14,528 nt of DNA from Desulfamplus sp. (GCA_015231395.1 JADGBP010000012.1:1-14528), one strand, 5' to 3'; numbered from the stretch's first letter, positions 6,830 through 13,810 are shown. Notes: generated by a model not told the origin, from the letters alone. A program made the numbers and translations.

Positions 6830-7513
6830 TCATATCGTTATCTTCAAAATATCGTGACTTCCAATTTCCCCCTGCCTAATAATTTTAACAGGAGCACACG
6901 TAACATCAACAACAGTTGAGCCCATTCCACCTTTGAGAATTCCGTGGTCAAGAACCATATCAACTTTACTAAGTATTTCAGGATCAAGCTGTGATATCTG
7001 ATTACATCCGGGTTTTCCTGAAATATTGGCACTTGTTCCGGTGATTGGTCTTCCAACTTGTCTGACAAGTGCTCTGGCAACAGGATGTCCAGGCATCCTG
7101 ATTCCAATTTTTCCTGTTCCGGCTGTAAGTGCTTCAGGCAGATTTGGTGCGGCATGGAAAACAAGGGTGATGTTTCCTGGCCAGAATCTCTCCATGAGTG
7201 CTATGGCAGCGAAGCTGCCTATGTTATCTGAAACCGGCATTACAAGAGAGTCAAGCTGACACACATCATCAATCAATACAAGAAGCGGGTTGGTCAACGG
7301 TCTCTGCTTGATATGAAAAACACGTTCCACAGCTTCCGGATTCAAAGCATCGGCAGCAAGACCGTAAAGACATTTAGCAGGAAAAACTACTACTCCGCCT
7401 GCATTGATAATTGCAGCGGCTTTTTGAATGGCATTGCTATGGGTTATATTATCCAAGGCTTTCTTTTTAATTGCATTATCAATATTATCATATAGGGCTT
7501 TCTTTATTACCAT
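6830..7513 (-). CDS. Sua5/YciO/YrdC (TsaC-like) family protein, threonylcarbamoyl-AMP synthase fold
   Basis: This 227-residue member of the family makes threonylcarbamoyl-adenylate for the tRNA t6A modification. Supporting motifs are VVVFPAKCLYGLAADA (41-56), KQRPLTNPLLVLI (69-81), GIRMPGHP (137-144) and PITGTSANISG (156-166). The ATP/threonine motif, usually PT(E/D)TVYGL, reads PAKCLYGL, so the usual Thr and Glu are replaced; true TsaC activity is therefore not certain. The first 26 residues are encoded by an imperfect repeat shared with the end of purDE and are probably an extension of the normal N-terminus. Residues 97-104 (NIGSFAAI) coincide with a dispersed repeat core, and this loop is about five residues longer than in B. 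subtilis YwlC as I recall it. The start lies 32 nt after the purDE stop; no good Shine-Dalgarno is seen. Confidence 0.88.
   Translation of the reverse strand: MVIKKALYDNIDNAIKKKALDNITHSNAIQKAAAIINAGGVVVFPAKCLYGLAADALNPEAVERVFHIKQRPLTNPLLVLIDDVCQLDSLVMPVSDNIGSFAAIALMERFWPGNITLVFHAAPNLPEALTAGTGKIGIRMPGHPVARALVRQVGRPITGTSANISGKPGCNQISQLDPEILSKVDMVLDHGILKGGMGSTVVDVTCAPVKIIRQGEIGSHDILKITI
7203..7225 (-). repeat. Core of the NIGS dispersed palindromic repeat inside the Sua5/YrdC gene
   Basis: Read on the coding strand, these 23 bases match the core of the 51-bp repeats at 11122-11274 at 21 positions (AACATAGGCAGCTT, then C for T, GCTGC, and C for A). They are translated in the same frame as NIGSFAAI. 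The core contains the perfect hairpin GGCAGC-TTC-GCTGCC. Confidence 0.5.
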
Positions 7514-7564
7514 CCATGGCTTTCTTTTTAATTACATTATCAGCATTACCATCCAAGGCTTTCT
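7451..7564 (-). repeat. Imperfect repeats spanning the purDE stop and Sua5/YrdC start
   Basis: A 40-bp unit at 7451-7490 recurs at 7512-7551 with about five mismatches. Shortened pieces follow each (7492-7511 and 7551-7564), all carrying AAAGCC on the minus strand. The shared string TGGATGGTAAT supplies the stop of purDE in one copy (TGG TAA) and the start of the next gene in another (ATG GTA). The repeat is also translated as the KKALYDNIDNAIKKKALDNI segment. Confidence 0.75.
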
Positions 7565-9324
7565 GCCTTTTTGTTTACCGAATCAGCCATATCTTTTTTA
7601 TATTGATCAAGCTTTGCGGCAAGTTCAGTATCAGATACTGCAAGTATCTGGACAGCCAGTACGCCTGCATTCATTGCACCTGGCTTGCCAACAGCAACCG
7701 TTGCCACAGGCACTCCTGGAGGCATTTGAACTGTGGAGAGAAGAGAATCAAGTCCTTGAAGGGCAGAAGAGTCAATTGGAACACCAATCACCGGCAGTGT
7801 GGTATGAGCCGCGAGCACTCCAGCAAGGTGAGCCGCGTGCCCTGCACCTGCAATAATAACTCCCATCCCTTTTTTTCGGGCATTTTTTGAGAATGCTTCG
7901 GCTCTTGCGGGAGTGCGATGTGCGGATGCCACTGTTACTTCGTATGGGATATCGAATTTTTTTAATACTTTGAGAGTCTCTTCCATGACTGGAAGATCTG
8001 AATCGCTTCCCATGATAACTCCGACTCTGGGCGGAATAGCAATTCTCGCAATTGCCTTTGCTCCAATATCTTTTCGGTAGAAAGAGCCTTTCCATGAGAT
8101 TTTTTTACACGCGTCATAGGCTTTGTCCATAGCATCTTTGATGCCATCTCCAAGGGCTGTTACACCAAGCACTCTCCCTCCATTGGTCTTGATCTCTCCG
8201 TTTTCAGACTTTGTGCCGGCATGGAACACAATAGTATCAGAAATGGTATCAGAAATAGTATCTATCTTGTCAAGTCCCTTAATTACCGCCCCTTTTTCGT
8301 ATGATCCAGGATATCCGCCTGCTGCCATAACCACACACATTGTGCTTCGAGGATCGATTTCAGTGTTGAATTTATGCAGCGTGCCTTCTACGCAAGCCTC
8401 CATCAATGGAACAAGATCGCTTTTGAGTCGCATAAGAATAGGCTGGGTTTCCGGATCACCAAGTCTTACGTTAAATTCAAGTACTTTTATCTGATCTTTA
8501 TGGATCATAAGTCCAGCATAGAGAACACCCTTAAATGGGATTCCCTCCGCAGTCATGGCTTTTACAGCCGGAATCATAACTTCATTCATTGCCCTCCGCC
8601 GAAGCATGAAATCAAGAACCGGTGCCGGAGAGTAAGCTCCCATGCCACCGGTATTGGGACCTTGATCATTGTCAAATACCCTCTTGTGATCCTGGGAGGT
8701 GGGAAGAGGAAGAACTGTTTTTCCATCGGTTAAGGCAATGAATGATGCCTCTTCGCCAATCAGGCACTCCTCTATAACAACAAGAGATCCGGATTGACCA
8801 AAAATTCCACCATTGAGCATGGAATCCAAAGCCTTGATAGCCTCATCTTCCGAGGCACAGACAAAAACACCTTTGCCTGCCGCAAGCCCGTCTGCCTTTA
8901 CAACCAGTGGGGCTCCAATCTGCTTGATATAACGTTTTGCCCGTTCAATGTCGGTAAAGGATTTCCCCTGTGCTGTTGGGATACCATATTTTTCCATGAT
9001 ATTTTTTGCAAAAATTTTGCTTGATTCAAGCTGAGCAGCTTTTTTTGATGGGCCAAATGCTTTCAAGCCCTTTGATTCAAACAGATCCACAATTCCCATT
9101 GCAAGAGGCACTTCTGGTCCAACAACAGTAAGATCAATGCTTTTTTCCGTTGCAAAGGCAGCCAGTGCTTCAATGTTATCCGCCTCTATTGCAACATTTT
9201 CCGAAAGATTCGCTGTTCCGGTGTTTCCAGGGGCACAATAAATTTTATCCACCAGACTGCTTCTGGAAATTTTCCAGACAAGAGCATGCTCTCTGCCTCC
9301 GCTTCCCACTACTAAAATTTTCAT
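7546..9324 (-). CDS. purD/purE: PurD-PurE fusion: GAR synthetase plus N5-CAIR mutase
   Basis: This 592-residue bifunctional purine enzyme has PurD at residues 1 to about 420 and PurE at about 433-592. PurD (phosphoribosylamine-glycine ligase) shows MKILVVGSGGREHAL, GPE (69-71), PLVVKADGLAAGKGV (139-153), NTGGMGAYSP (224-233) and VLEFNVRLGDPETQ (281-294), an intact ATP-grasp enzyme. PurE shows MGSDSDLPVMEE (438-449), ASAHRTP (466-472, with the catalytic His469) and GAGHAAHLAG (493-502), then STVQMPPGVPVATVAVGK. This is class I (N5-carboxyaminoimidazole ribonucleotide mutase) in type. A 12-residue linker joins them with no stop or internal start signal. The two act at steps 2 and 6 of IMP synthesis, so they are not successive reactions. 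TISDTISDTI (356-365) is a short in-frame expansion in PurD. AGGAG precedes the start by about 11 bases. Confidence 0.97.
   Translation of the reverse strand: MKILVVGSGGREHALVWKISRSSLVDKIYCAPGNTGTANLSENVAIEADNIEALAAFATEKSIDLTVVGPEVPLAMGIVDLFESKGLKAFGPSKKAAQLESSKIFAKNIMEKYGIPTAQGKSFTDIERAKRYIKQIGAPLVVKADGLAAGKGVFVCASEDEAIKALDSMLNGGIFGQSGSLVVIEECLIGEEASFIALTDGKTVLPLPTSQDHKRVFDNDQGPNTGGMGAYSPAPVLDFMLRRRAMNEVMIPAVKAMTAEGIPFKGVLYAGLMIHKDQIKVLEFNVRLGDPETQPILMRLKSDLVPLMEACVEGTLHKFNTEIDPRSTMCVVMAAGGYPGSYEKGAVIKGLDKIDTISDTISDTIVFHAGTKSENGEIKTNGGRVLGVTALGDGIKDAMDKAYDACKKISWKGSFYRKDIGAKAIARIAIPPRVGVIMGSDSDLPVMEETLKVLKKFDIPYEVTVASAHRTPARAEAFSKNARKKGMGVIIAGAGHAAHLAGVLAAHTTLPVIGVPIDSSALQGLDSLLSTVQMPPGVPVATVAVGKPGAMNAGVLAVQILAVSDTELAAKLDQYKKDMADSVNKKAESLGW
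8234..8262 (-). repeat. 12-bp tandem repeat inside purD
   Basis: The unit GTATCAGAAAT(G/A) (plus strand) occurs twice and is followed by a third partial GTATC. It encodes TISDTISDTI. The 12-bp period keeps the frame and falls in a surface region between PurD motifs, so it is probably tolerated slippage. Confidence 0.8.
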
Positions 9325-9432
9325 TTTCTTGTTTTCTCCTGATATTATATCAAAATAATAATTCTACTTTGTTGGGTTTCAAATAAACTATAGACTTCCA
9401 GAAAAATATTTTGGTATCTCAATTTTGAAGAA

Positions 9433-9454
9433 GGGCAACCGCAAGGGATTGCCC
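9433..9454. repeat. REP-like hairpin downstream of ddl
   Basis: GGGCAA (9433-9438) pairs with TTGCCC (9449-9454), and CC-GCAA-GG stacks inside, giving a strong hairpin with a GCAA tetraloop. On the minus strand the surroundings read GTAGGGGCAATCCC, a form I recognise as a common bacterial intergenic repeat. No T tract follows on the minus strand, so it is not a canonical intrinsic terminator. It may still stabilise the ddl 3' end. It lies in the 166-bp ddl-purDE spacer, which shows nothing else definite. Confidence 0.55.
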
Positions 9455-9490
9455 CTACTCTTGCCAATTTAATTATCTGGAAAACTATAT

Positions 9491-10435
9491 TCAAATCTCC
9501 ATTGCCAAAGATACAAGCTTATCAAGTATCTGTGTAAATGAGTACCCTGCAACCTGAGCAGACTGTGGATAGAGGCTGGTAGCGGTCATTCCGGGTATAG
9601 TGTTGGTCTCAAGAAGATAGATCTTTCCATCTGACAAAATCATGTCGCTTCTGCTGTATCCTTTCAGAAACAGGGCACGATGGGCTGCAATGGCATATTC
9701 TTGAACCATATCCCTTATTGTGTCGTCAATTCGGGCGGGGCATATCTCTTCAGTAGCACCTTTTAGATACTTTGCGTTGTAATCAAAAAACTCATATTCT
9801 TTTCCGGGAATAATTTCAATTACAGGCAGGGCTTCAAGGTCACGGTTGCCAAGGACTCCGCAGGTAAGCTCCACCCCTTTTATATAGGCTTCAAGAAGAA
9901 GCGTGTTGTCAAACTGAAGGGCTTTTTCAATAGCAGGAACGATATCTGCCTCTTTTTTGACAATTGACATTCCCACACTTGAGCCCGCACAAACAGGTTT
10001 TACAACTATTGGCAATCCAAGTCTGTTTACCCATGCGTCAGCCTGAGAAGAGTCTGTTTTCAACTTGTCTCCCTTTGAAAATGCAATATAAGGTGGCGTG
10101 GGAATGTTTGCCATTTCATACATTTTTTTTGAAGCAAGTTTATTCATGGCAAGAGCACTTCCTAAAACTCCGGCACCCTGATAGGGGATTTTCAGAAGAT
10201 CAAGAAGCCCTTGAACCGTGCCATCCTCTCCATTTGGGCCATGAAGGATTAACAGAGCGACATCAATGGATGATGCATCTTCCACAATTTTTTTCAGGTC
10301 GTTTTGAGGATCGTATCTGACAATATCATATTTTCCCTTGTCCAGGGCTTCATACACTTTTTTCCCGCTGTTCAAGGATACTTCTCGTTCAGAGGAATCG
10401 CCGCCTGATAAAAGAGCTAATCTTATTTTTCCCAT
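9491..10435 (-). CDS. ddl: D-alanine--D-alanine ligase
   Basis: This 314-residue cytoplasmic ATP-grasp ligase makes the D-Ala-D-Ala end of the peptidoglycan precursor. Motifs are GGDSSEREVSLNSG (11-24, Glu16 for substrate amino binding), HGPNGEDGTVQG (65-76), VVKPVCAGSSVGMS (144-157), the omega-loop FFDYNAKYLKG (216-226), SRSDMIL (261-267) and LLETNTIPGMTATSL (274-288). The last two hold the metal and phosphate ligands Arg262, Asp264, Glu276 and Asn278. All catalytic positions seen in E. coli DdlB are present. The tyrosine-containing omega-loop fits D-Ala rather than D-lactate as second substrate, though that is family inference. AAGGAG precedes the start. The gene follows the SHOCT-like gene by 48 nt and probably shares its transcript. 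Confidence 0.96.
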   Translation of the reverse strand: MGKIRLALLSGGDSSEREVSLNSGKKVYEALDKGKYDIVRYDPQNDLKKIVEDASSIDVALLILHGPNGEDGTVQGLLDLLKIPYQGAGVLGSALAMNKLASKKMYEMANIPTPPYIAFSKGDKLKTDSSQADAWVNRLGLPIVVKPVCAGSSVGMSIVKKEADIVPAIEKALQFDNTLLLEAYIKGVELTCGVLGNRDLEALPVIEIIPGKEYEFFDYNAKYLKGATEEICPARIDDTIRDMVQEYAIAAHRALFLKGYSRSDMILSDGKIYLLETNTIPGMTATSLYPQSAQVAGYSFTQILDKLVSLAMEI

Positions 10436-10483
10436 AAGTATCTCCTTAGAACCTGTTTAAATATTCTAAAAATATTAAGGCTC

Positions 10484-11086
10484 TTAATCATCGTTTTCCG
10501 AGTCTATGCCCGATTCAAACAGAATCCGTTTTTTAGCCATAGAATACTCTTCATCGTCAATCAGATTTTTTTTGTAAAGACCCGCAAGTTCTGACAGCCT
10601 TCGTTCAATATTGGTATGACCTAATTCAATATTGGTATGACCTGATTCAAAATTGGTATGTCCTGATTCAAGTCTTGATGTCTGATATCTGTTAACAGAC
10701 TCTTCATCTTGACCAATAGGCTTGTTTTGATCAAGCAGCCTTATCTGGTCTCCTGGAGGGAGGCTTCCTACAGGGGTACCCAGTTTGAAAGTTGCTACCC
10801 CGCCCAAAAGTTTAATTTCAACACTGCGGTTGTAAAACGCCGGATGAGACAGGACATCTTTGATATCTGTTGAGGAGCGTTTGATTCTCAAATAAAAAAT
10901 CCAGAACAGGGCAATCACCAATGCCGCAATTCCAGTCATGATCCATGGCAGATATTGATATACTCCTTTAAATAGAACAACTGTAATTCCAACCCCTGCA
11001 ACAAGAAAAACATGTAGCAGCAACACAAAATATGCCGCAAAGAGACTTTTAAGAACTCCTTCTTTATCTGTTGGTATAAATTTCAT
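10484..11086 (-). CDS. Two-TM membrane protein with C-terminal SHOCT-like domain
   Basis: This is a 200-residue protein of unknown role. Two hydrophobic helices (about 13-38 and 46-67) anchor it. A short soluble region follows (70-135). The C-terminus has RLSELAGLYKKNLIDDEEYSMAKKRIL (163-189), which matches the SHOCT pattern (short C-terminal domain, L-x-x-L-x-x-x-G followed by I-x-x-E-E-F/Y). Between them lies a three-fold 7-residue repeat, ESGHTNF/ESGHTNI/ELGHTNI (140-160). The ATG overlaps the stop of the preceding repeat-rich ORF as ATGA, and there is no close Shine-Dalgarno, which suggests coupled translation. SHOCT proteins have no single known function. Confidence 0.78.
   Translation of the reverse strand: MKFIPTDKEGVLKSLFAAYFVLLLHVFLVAGVGITVVLFKGVYQYLPWIMTGIAALVIALFWIFYLRIKRSSTDIKDVLSHPAFYNRSVEIKLLGGVATFKLGTPVGSLPPGDQIRLLDQNKPIGQDEESVNRYQTSRLESGHTNFESGHTNIELGHTNIERRLSELAGLYKKNLIDDEEYSMAKKRILFESGIDSENDD
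10604..10666 (-). repeat. Three 21-bp tandem units in the SHOCT-like gene
   Basis: Units at 10604-10624, 10625-10645 and 10646-10666 share TTCAATATTGGTATGACCT with one to three differences. They encode the 7-residue repeats (E-S/L-G-H-T-N-F/I). The in-frame array separates the membrane part from the C-terminal domain. Confidence 0.9.
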
Positions 11087-11433
11087 AAGATTTTGTATAT
11101 TAACCCCATGTTTTTACTAAATAATTTCAATTCTGCAATAATTGCAACGAAGCTGCTTATGTTCTTATTCAGGAATTTCAATTCAACAATAATTGCAGCA
11201 AAGCTGCCTATGTTCTTATTCAGGAATTTCAATTCAACAATAATTGCAGCAAGGCTGCCTATGTTCTTAACACAACACAAATAAAATGAGCTAAATCCCA
11301 GTTTATAGACCACAACTTGGGTTATCATCACATTTTTCTTACAAAGTAGCCAGGCAGTGTCTTGATTGCCCAGAGCTTGAAAATTTCCATTAAAGAGGGA
11401 ACTTCTCCGATATTGCAGGGTCGTATTCTCCAT
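11083..11433 (-). CDS. Uncertain 116-residue ORF made largely of a 17-residue tandem repeat
   Basis: The N-terminal 55 residues (MENTTLQYRRSSLFNGNFQ...) are unlike anything I recognise. The rest is three repeats: NIGSLAAIIVELKFLNK, NIGSFAAIIVELKFLNK and NISSFVAIIAELKLFSK. The repeats have the amphipathic look of a beta or helical stretch, but they are encoded by a palindromic DNA repeat found elsewhere in the window, so the protein may be incidental. For reality: the frame is open over 351 nt and its TGA overlaps the next gene's ATG as ATGA. Against it: there is no clear Shine-Dalgarno, the opposite strand is also open through the repeats, and the N-terminal part overlaps the 61-residue ORF in another frame. 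Confidence 0.3.
   Translation of the reverse strand: MENTTLQYRRSSLFNGNFQALGNQDTAWLLCKKNVMITQVVVYKLGFSSFYLCCVKNIGSLAAIIVELKFLNKNIGSFAAIIVELKFLNKNISSFVAIIAELKLFSKNMGLIYKIL
11122..11274 (-). repeat. Three 51-bp tandem units of the NIGS palindromic repeat
   Basis: Units at 11122-11172, 11173-11223 and about 11224-11274 share the plus-strand pattern GAATTTCAATTCAACAATAA, then TTGCAGCAAAGCTGCCTATG and TTCTTATTCAG. The last two units are nearly identical over their shared length, and the first is diverged. Each holds a GCAGC/GCTGC hairpin core. The 51-bp length keeps any frame open, so both strands lack stops here. Confidence 0.9.
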
Positions 11434-11513
11434 AGCAGTTTGTATATTGTTGTAATAATAATAATATCTAATGATGTTATATCTTTGTAAAAAGATGGCG
11501 GATGGTATTCCAT
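11328..11513 (-). CDS. Uncertain 61-residue ORF after the HAD-protein gene
   Basis: The start has AAGGA nine bases upstream and lies 56 nt past the stop of the HAD-protein gene, in the same direction. The product (MEYHPPSFYKDITSLDIIII through WAIKTLPGYFVRKM) has a short hydrophobic run and a basic end. I do not recognise it. A TAA trinucleotide run (about 11449-11466) encodes part of the Ile run. It overlaps the 116-residue ORF by about 106 nt in a different frame; the two could be pieces of a decayed gene. It may simply be spacer DNA. Confidence 0.25.
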   Translation of the reverse strand: MEYHPPSFYKDITSLDIIIITTIYKLLWRIRPCNIGEVPSLMEIFKLWAIKTLPGYFVRKM

Positions 11514-11569
11514 GGTTGTCGTTTCCTTATATCATACTATGGATTCGATATATTTGTAACGGATTCAGG

Positions 11570-13672
11570 TCATGACCGTTTAAGGTCAAACAGTCTTATC
11601 AATGGAAGAAAAAAACGCATCCACATGGAAACATAAGAACCGTATTTCCAGTCTGATTTGTCTAAATCGCCTTTGATAAAGGGTAGTTTAAGAAGATGCT
11701 GACGTGAGTATTTTATATCATTTAAATTCATAATATTGTCCCCGCCAAAATCTTCGGAATGAGAGAGTCTTGTCAACATTTCAACCTCTTTTCTCTTTGG
11801 ATAGACTATTATCCTTTCCGTGATTGTTTCTATAAAGGGTTTGATATCACCTGCCGTATATGCAGTGATGTTCAGTGCGTCAATAAATTGACCTGTAAAC
11901 TCAAGTATCCCTTCCTGCATCTCTATAATAGATGGATTGGAATTTATTTCCGCTTTTCTGTCAGGTTTTACAGATCGTTTGAAGACGGGCAGAACATGGG
12001 CATGGTCATTTGTATATTTATAACCTGTAACGGTTGCATCTGTTGAACGAGTGCTCTCCTCAAAAACTTCTTCAAAATGGTCACACAGTTTATTGTTAGC
12101 GTGCTGATCCCTTGCGTCAAACATAACACCTTCAATATGATCTTTATTTGAAAAGCCATATGGAATTCCATTGACATAGCCAAAATAGAGCCCCCATGTT
12201 TCAGGTAGAACAATATTCGGTACATTTTTGAAAGCTTTTGAAATATAGTATTGAATCGATCCATTCCATCCAATATCGATCAATGCAATTTTGTTGTAAT
12301 CAAAATAACCGATCTGTGAAAGATACTGTTGCAAGATATTACGATGTGCTGTGGCATGGTTAATAATTCTGTTTTGTACGTTGTTATCTGCAAGGAATGA
12401 GAGAAGGCGTTCATCATTCCAATCATATATTGGAGCATCAATCTCTTTGAAACCGTGTTTGGCGGCTATTCCAATAAATTCATTTACAGGGAGACTGTAT
12501 GTTTTGAGTATGGAATACAACCCTTTTTGTTTTGGATTGTAGAGCCCCACAACAGCCTGACTGTAGCTCATACCCTCGGCAATTGAAGCTGCAGCAGTTG
12601 TTTTTCTTGTAAGGTAGGCATAGGTACTGTTTATTGTAGAGATATCAGAATTGAGGAGTTTTTTTTGAAATTGAATAAAAATCTTTTGCAAAAGATAGCC
12701 ATCTCTTGCCAGAAAAAAAAGATGATCAATATCAAGCTCTCGAACTCTTTCAACAATACCGGTAATATATGCACAAAATATGGGGGCAAGGTTGGCATAT
12801 CCATATCTTCTGTACCATGACGGGTCTGGATCAGTATGTCTGAATGACCTTGCCACTTCAAGAAGATGTTTGCCTCTCCAGTAAGGACGTGTTTTTCCAA
12901 ATTCATAGCAGGTTTTTGAATATAGTTTTCTTTTTTCTTCGCCTGGGATCTTAAGATGAAGAGAGCGAATATTCATGGATAAAGGGATTTTAAAATCAGA
13001 TATTTCATTGTCACCAATATGGATCATTCTGTCCAGTCGGCAGTTCAGGGTTTCACAGACATCTTTATAAAGTCTGCCTGAGTATTTGCATATAAGCTTG
13101 TCACTTGAGACAAATATTTTGTCAATATACTGTTTCATCCCCTTGACCTTAAGAATATCATATAGGTCGTCAGAGCTTAAATACATGTCTGATACAACAA
13201 TAACTTTTTTATTTTTCCCCTTAAGCCAGCAGAGTAAATCTTCTGCACCAAGATTTGGATGAAGAGCTGCTTTTTCCATGGAAAGTTCTAAATGGTGCAA
13301 AAAAGCTGCTATCTGATCATTATTTTCGCCTATGGCAAGCCTGTTAACCCATTTTTGAATAATCTCTTTAAAACGACATTCATGGTCAAATCCCTGATTG
13401 GTTGCCTGCTGCCTTAATTCTGCTTCAACACTATAACGAATATTAAGGAGCTCTTCCCATGAAACATTATGTCGATATAGTGACTGATAGTATTTTTTTA
13501 ACTGTTTTGCAACGCTCTCATGAATAATTTCAGGTGGGTCAAGCCTTCTAATTAGAAGCGTGTCAAAGATATCAAAAGATACAACATCAACCATCCCCAG
13601 ATTTTTTTGTAAATATTTTCTTATCTGTTTTAAATTTTTTACTTTTATCTTGGGGAGATGCGAGCTTGTCAT
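11570..13672 (-). CDS. HAD-superfamily protein with large C-terminal domain (COG5610-like)
   Basis: This 700-residue protein has an N-terminal HAD domain (about 28-245). Motif I is SFDIFDTLL (Asp34 nucleophile), motif II VVSDMYLS (Ser161), motif III Lys196 and motif IV HIGDNEISD (Asp221, Asp226). The position of the usual phosphatase acid/base Asp is Phe36, as is common in this subfamily, so a simple phosphatase role is doubtful. The second half (about 260-700) has the family landmarks FFLARDGYLL (319-328), YLTRKTTA (353-360) and ALIDIGWNGSIQ (463-474). Homologues of this layout are typically found in surface-polysaccharide or glycosyltransferase loci; the biochemical reaction is not known to me. 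No glycosyltransferase is visible in this window. The start has GGAT nine bases upstream and an A/C-rich leader. Confidence 0.8.
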   Translation of the reverse strand: MTSSHLPKIKVKNLKQIRKYLQKNLGMVDVVSFDIFDTLLIRRLDPPEIIHESVAKQLKKYYQSLYRHNVSWEELLNIRYSVEAELRQQATNQGFDHECRFKEIIQKWVNRLAIGENNDQIAAFLHHLELSMEKAALHPNLGAEDLLCWLKGKNKKVIVVSDMYLSSDDLYDILKVKGMKQYIDKIFVSSDKLICKYSGRLYKDVCETLNCRLDRMIHIGDNEISDFKIPLSMNIRSLHLKIPGEEKRKLYSKTCYEFGKTRPYWRGKHLLEVARSFRHTDPDPSWYRRYGYANLAPIFCAYITGIVERVRELDIDHLFFLARDGYLLQKIFIQFQKKLLNSDISTINSTYAYLTRKTTAAASIAEGMSYSQAVVGLYNPKQKGLYSILKTYSLPVNEFIGIAAKHGFKEIDAPIYDWNDERLLSFLADNNVQNRIINHATAHRNILQQYLSQIGYFDYNKIALIDIGWNGSIQYYISKAFKNVPNIVLPETWGLYFGYVNGIPYGFSNKDHIEGVMFDARDQHANNKLCDHFEEVFEESTRSTDATVTGYKYTNDHAHVLPVFKRSVKPDRKAEINSNPSIIEMQEGILEFTGQFIDALNITAYTAGDIKPFIETITERIIVYPKRKEVEMLTRLSHSEDFGGDNIMNLNDIKYSRQHLLKLPFIKGDLDKSDWKYGSYVSMWMRFFLPLIRLFDLKRS

Positions 13673-13684
13673 AATGTTATATCC

Positions 13685-13810
13685 AAAATTTTTTTGTGTT
13701 TGATTTGATGTTTGATTTGATGTTTGGGTTTCTGATTTGGTATTTGTTGTTTGGTTTTTTTGATGTTTATGCTGTTTATGATGTGTTATGTTGTGGTGTG
13801 TTTGGTGAAT
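13685..13810 (-). promoter_or_regulatory. A/C-rich, nearly G-free leader before the HAD-protein gene
   Basis: The plus strand has only two C residues in about 126 bases, so the minus-strand transcript would be almost free of G and made mainly of A and C, with some U. TTTGATTTGATG-type units repeat at 13698-13723. Such RNA is unstructured and can favour ribosome loading, or serve as a Rho-loading (rut-like) site. It precedes the 700-residue gene directly. Confidence 0.45.

Noticed and set aside
8123..9386. Plus-strand ORFs opposite purDE
   Set aside because: They are antisense to a complete, motif-rich enzyme and show no recognisable protein features.
9433..9454. Intrinsic terminator for ddl
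   Set aside because: The hairpin is strong but the minus strand continues CTTCTTCAAAATT with no proper U tract; kept only as a REP-like repeat.
11122..11274. CRISPR array
   Set aside because: The 51-bp units are directly adjoining with no unique spacers, and no cas gene is present.
11093..11284. Plus-strand 63-residue ORF through the 51-bp repeats
   Set aside because: The repeat length, a multiple of three, keeps every stop-free frame open; no ribosome site and no coupling to a neighbour.
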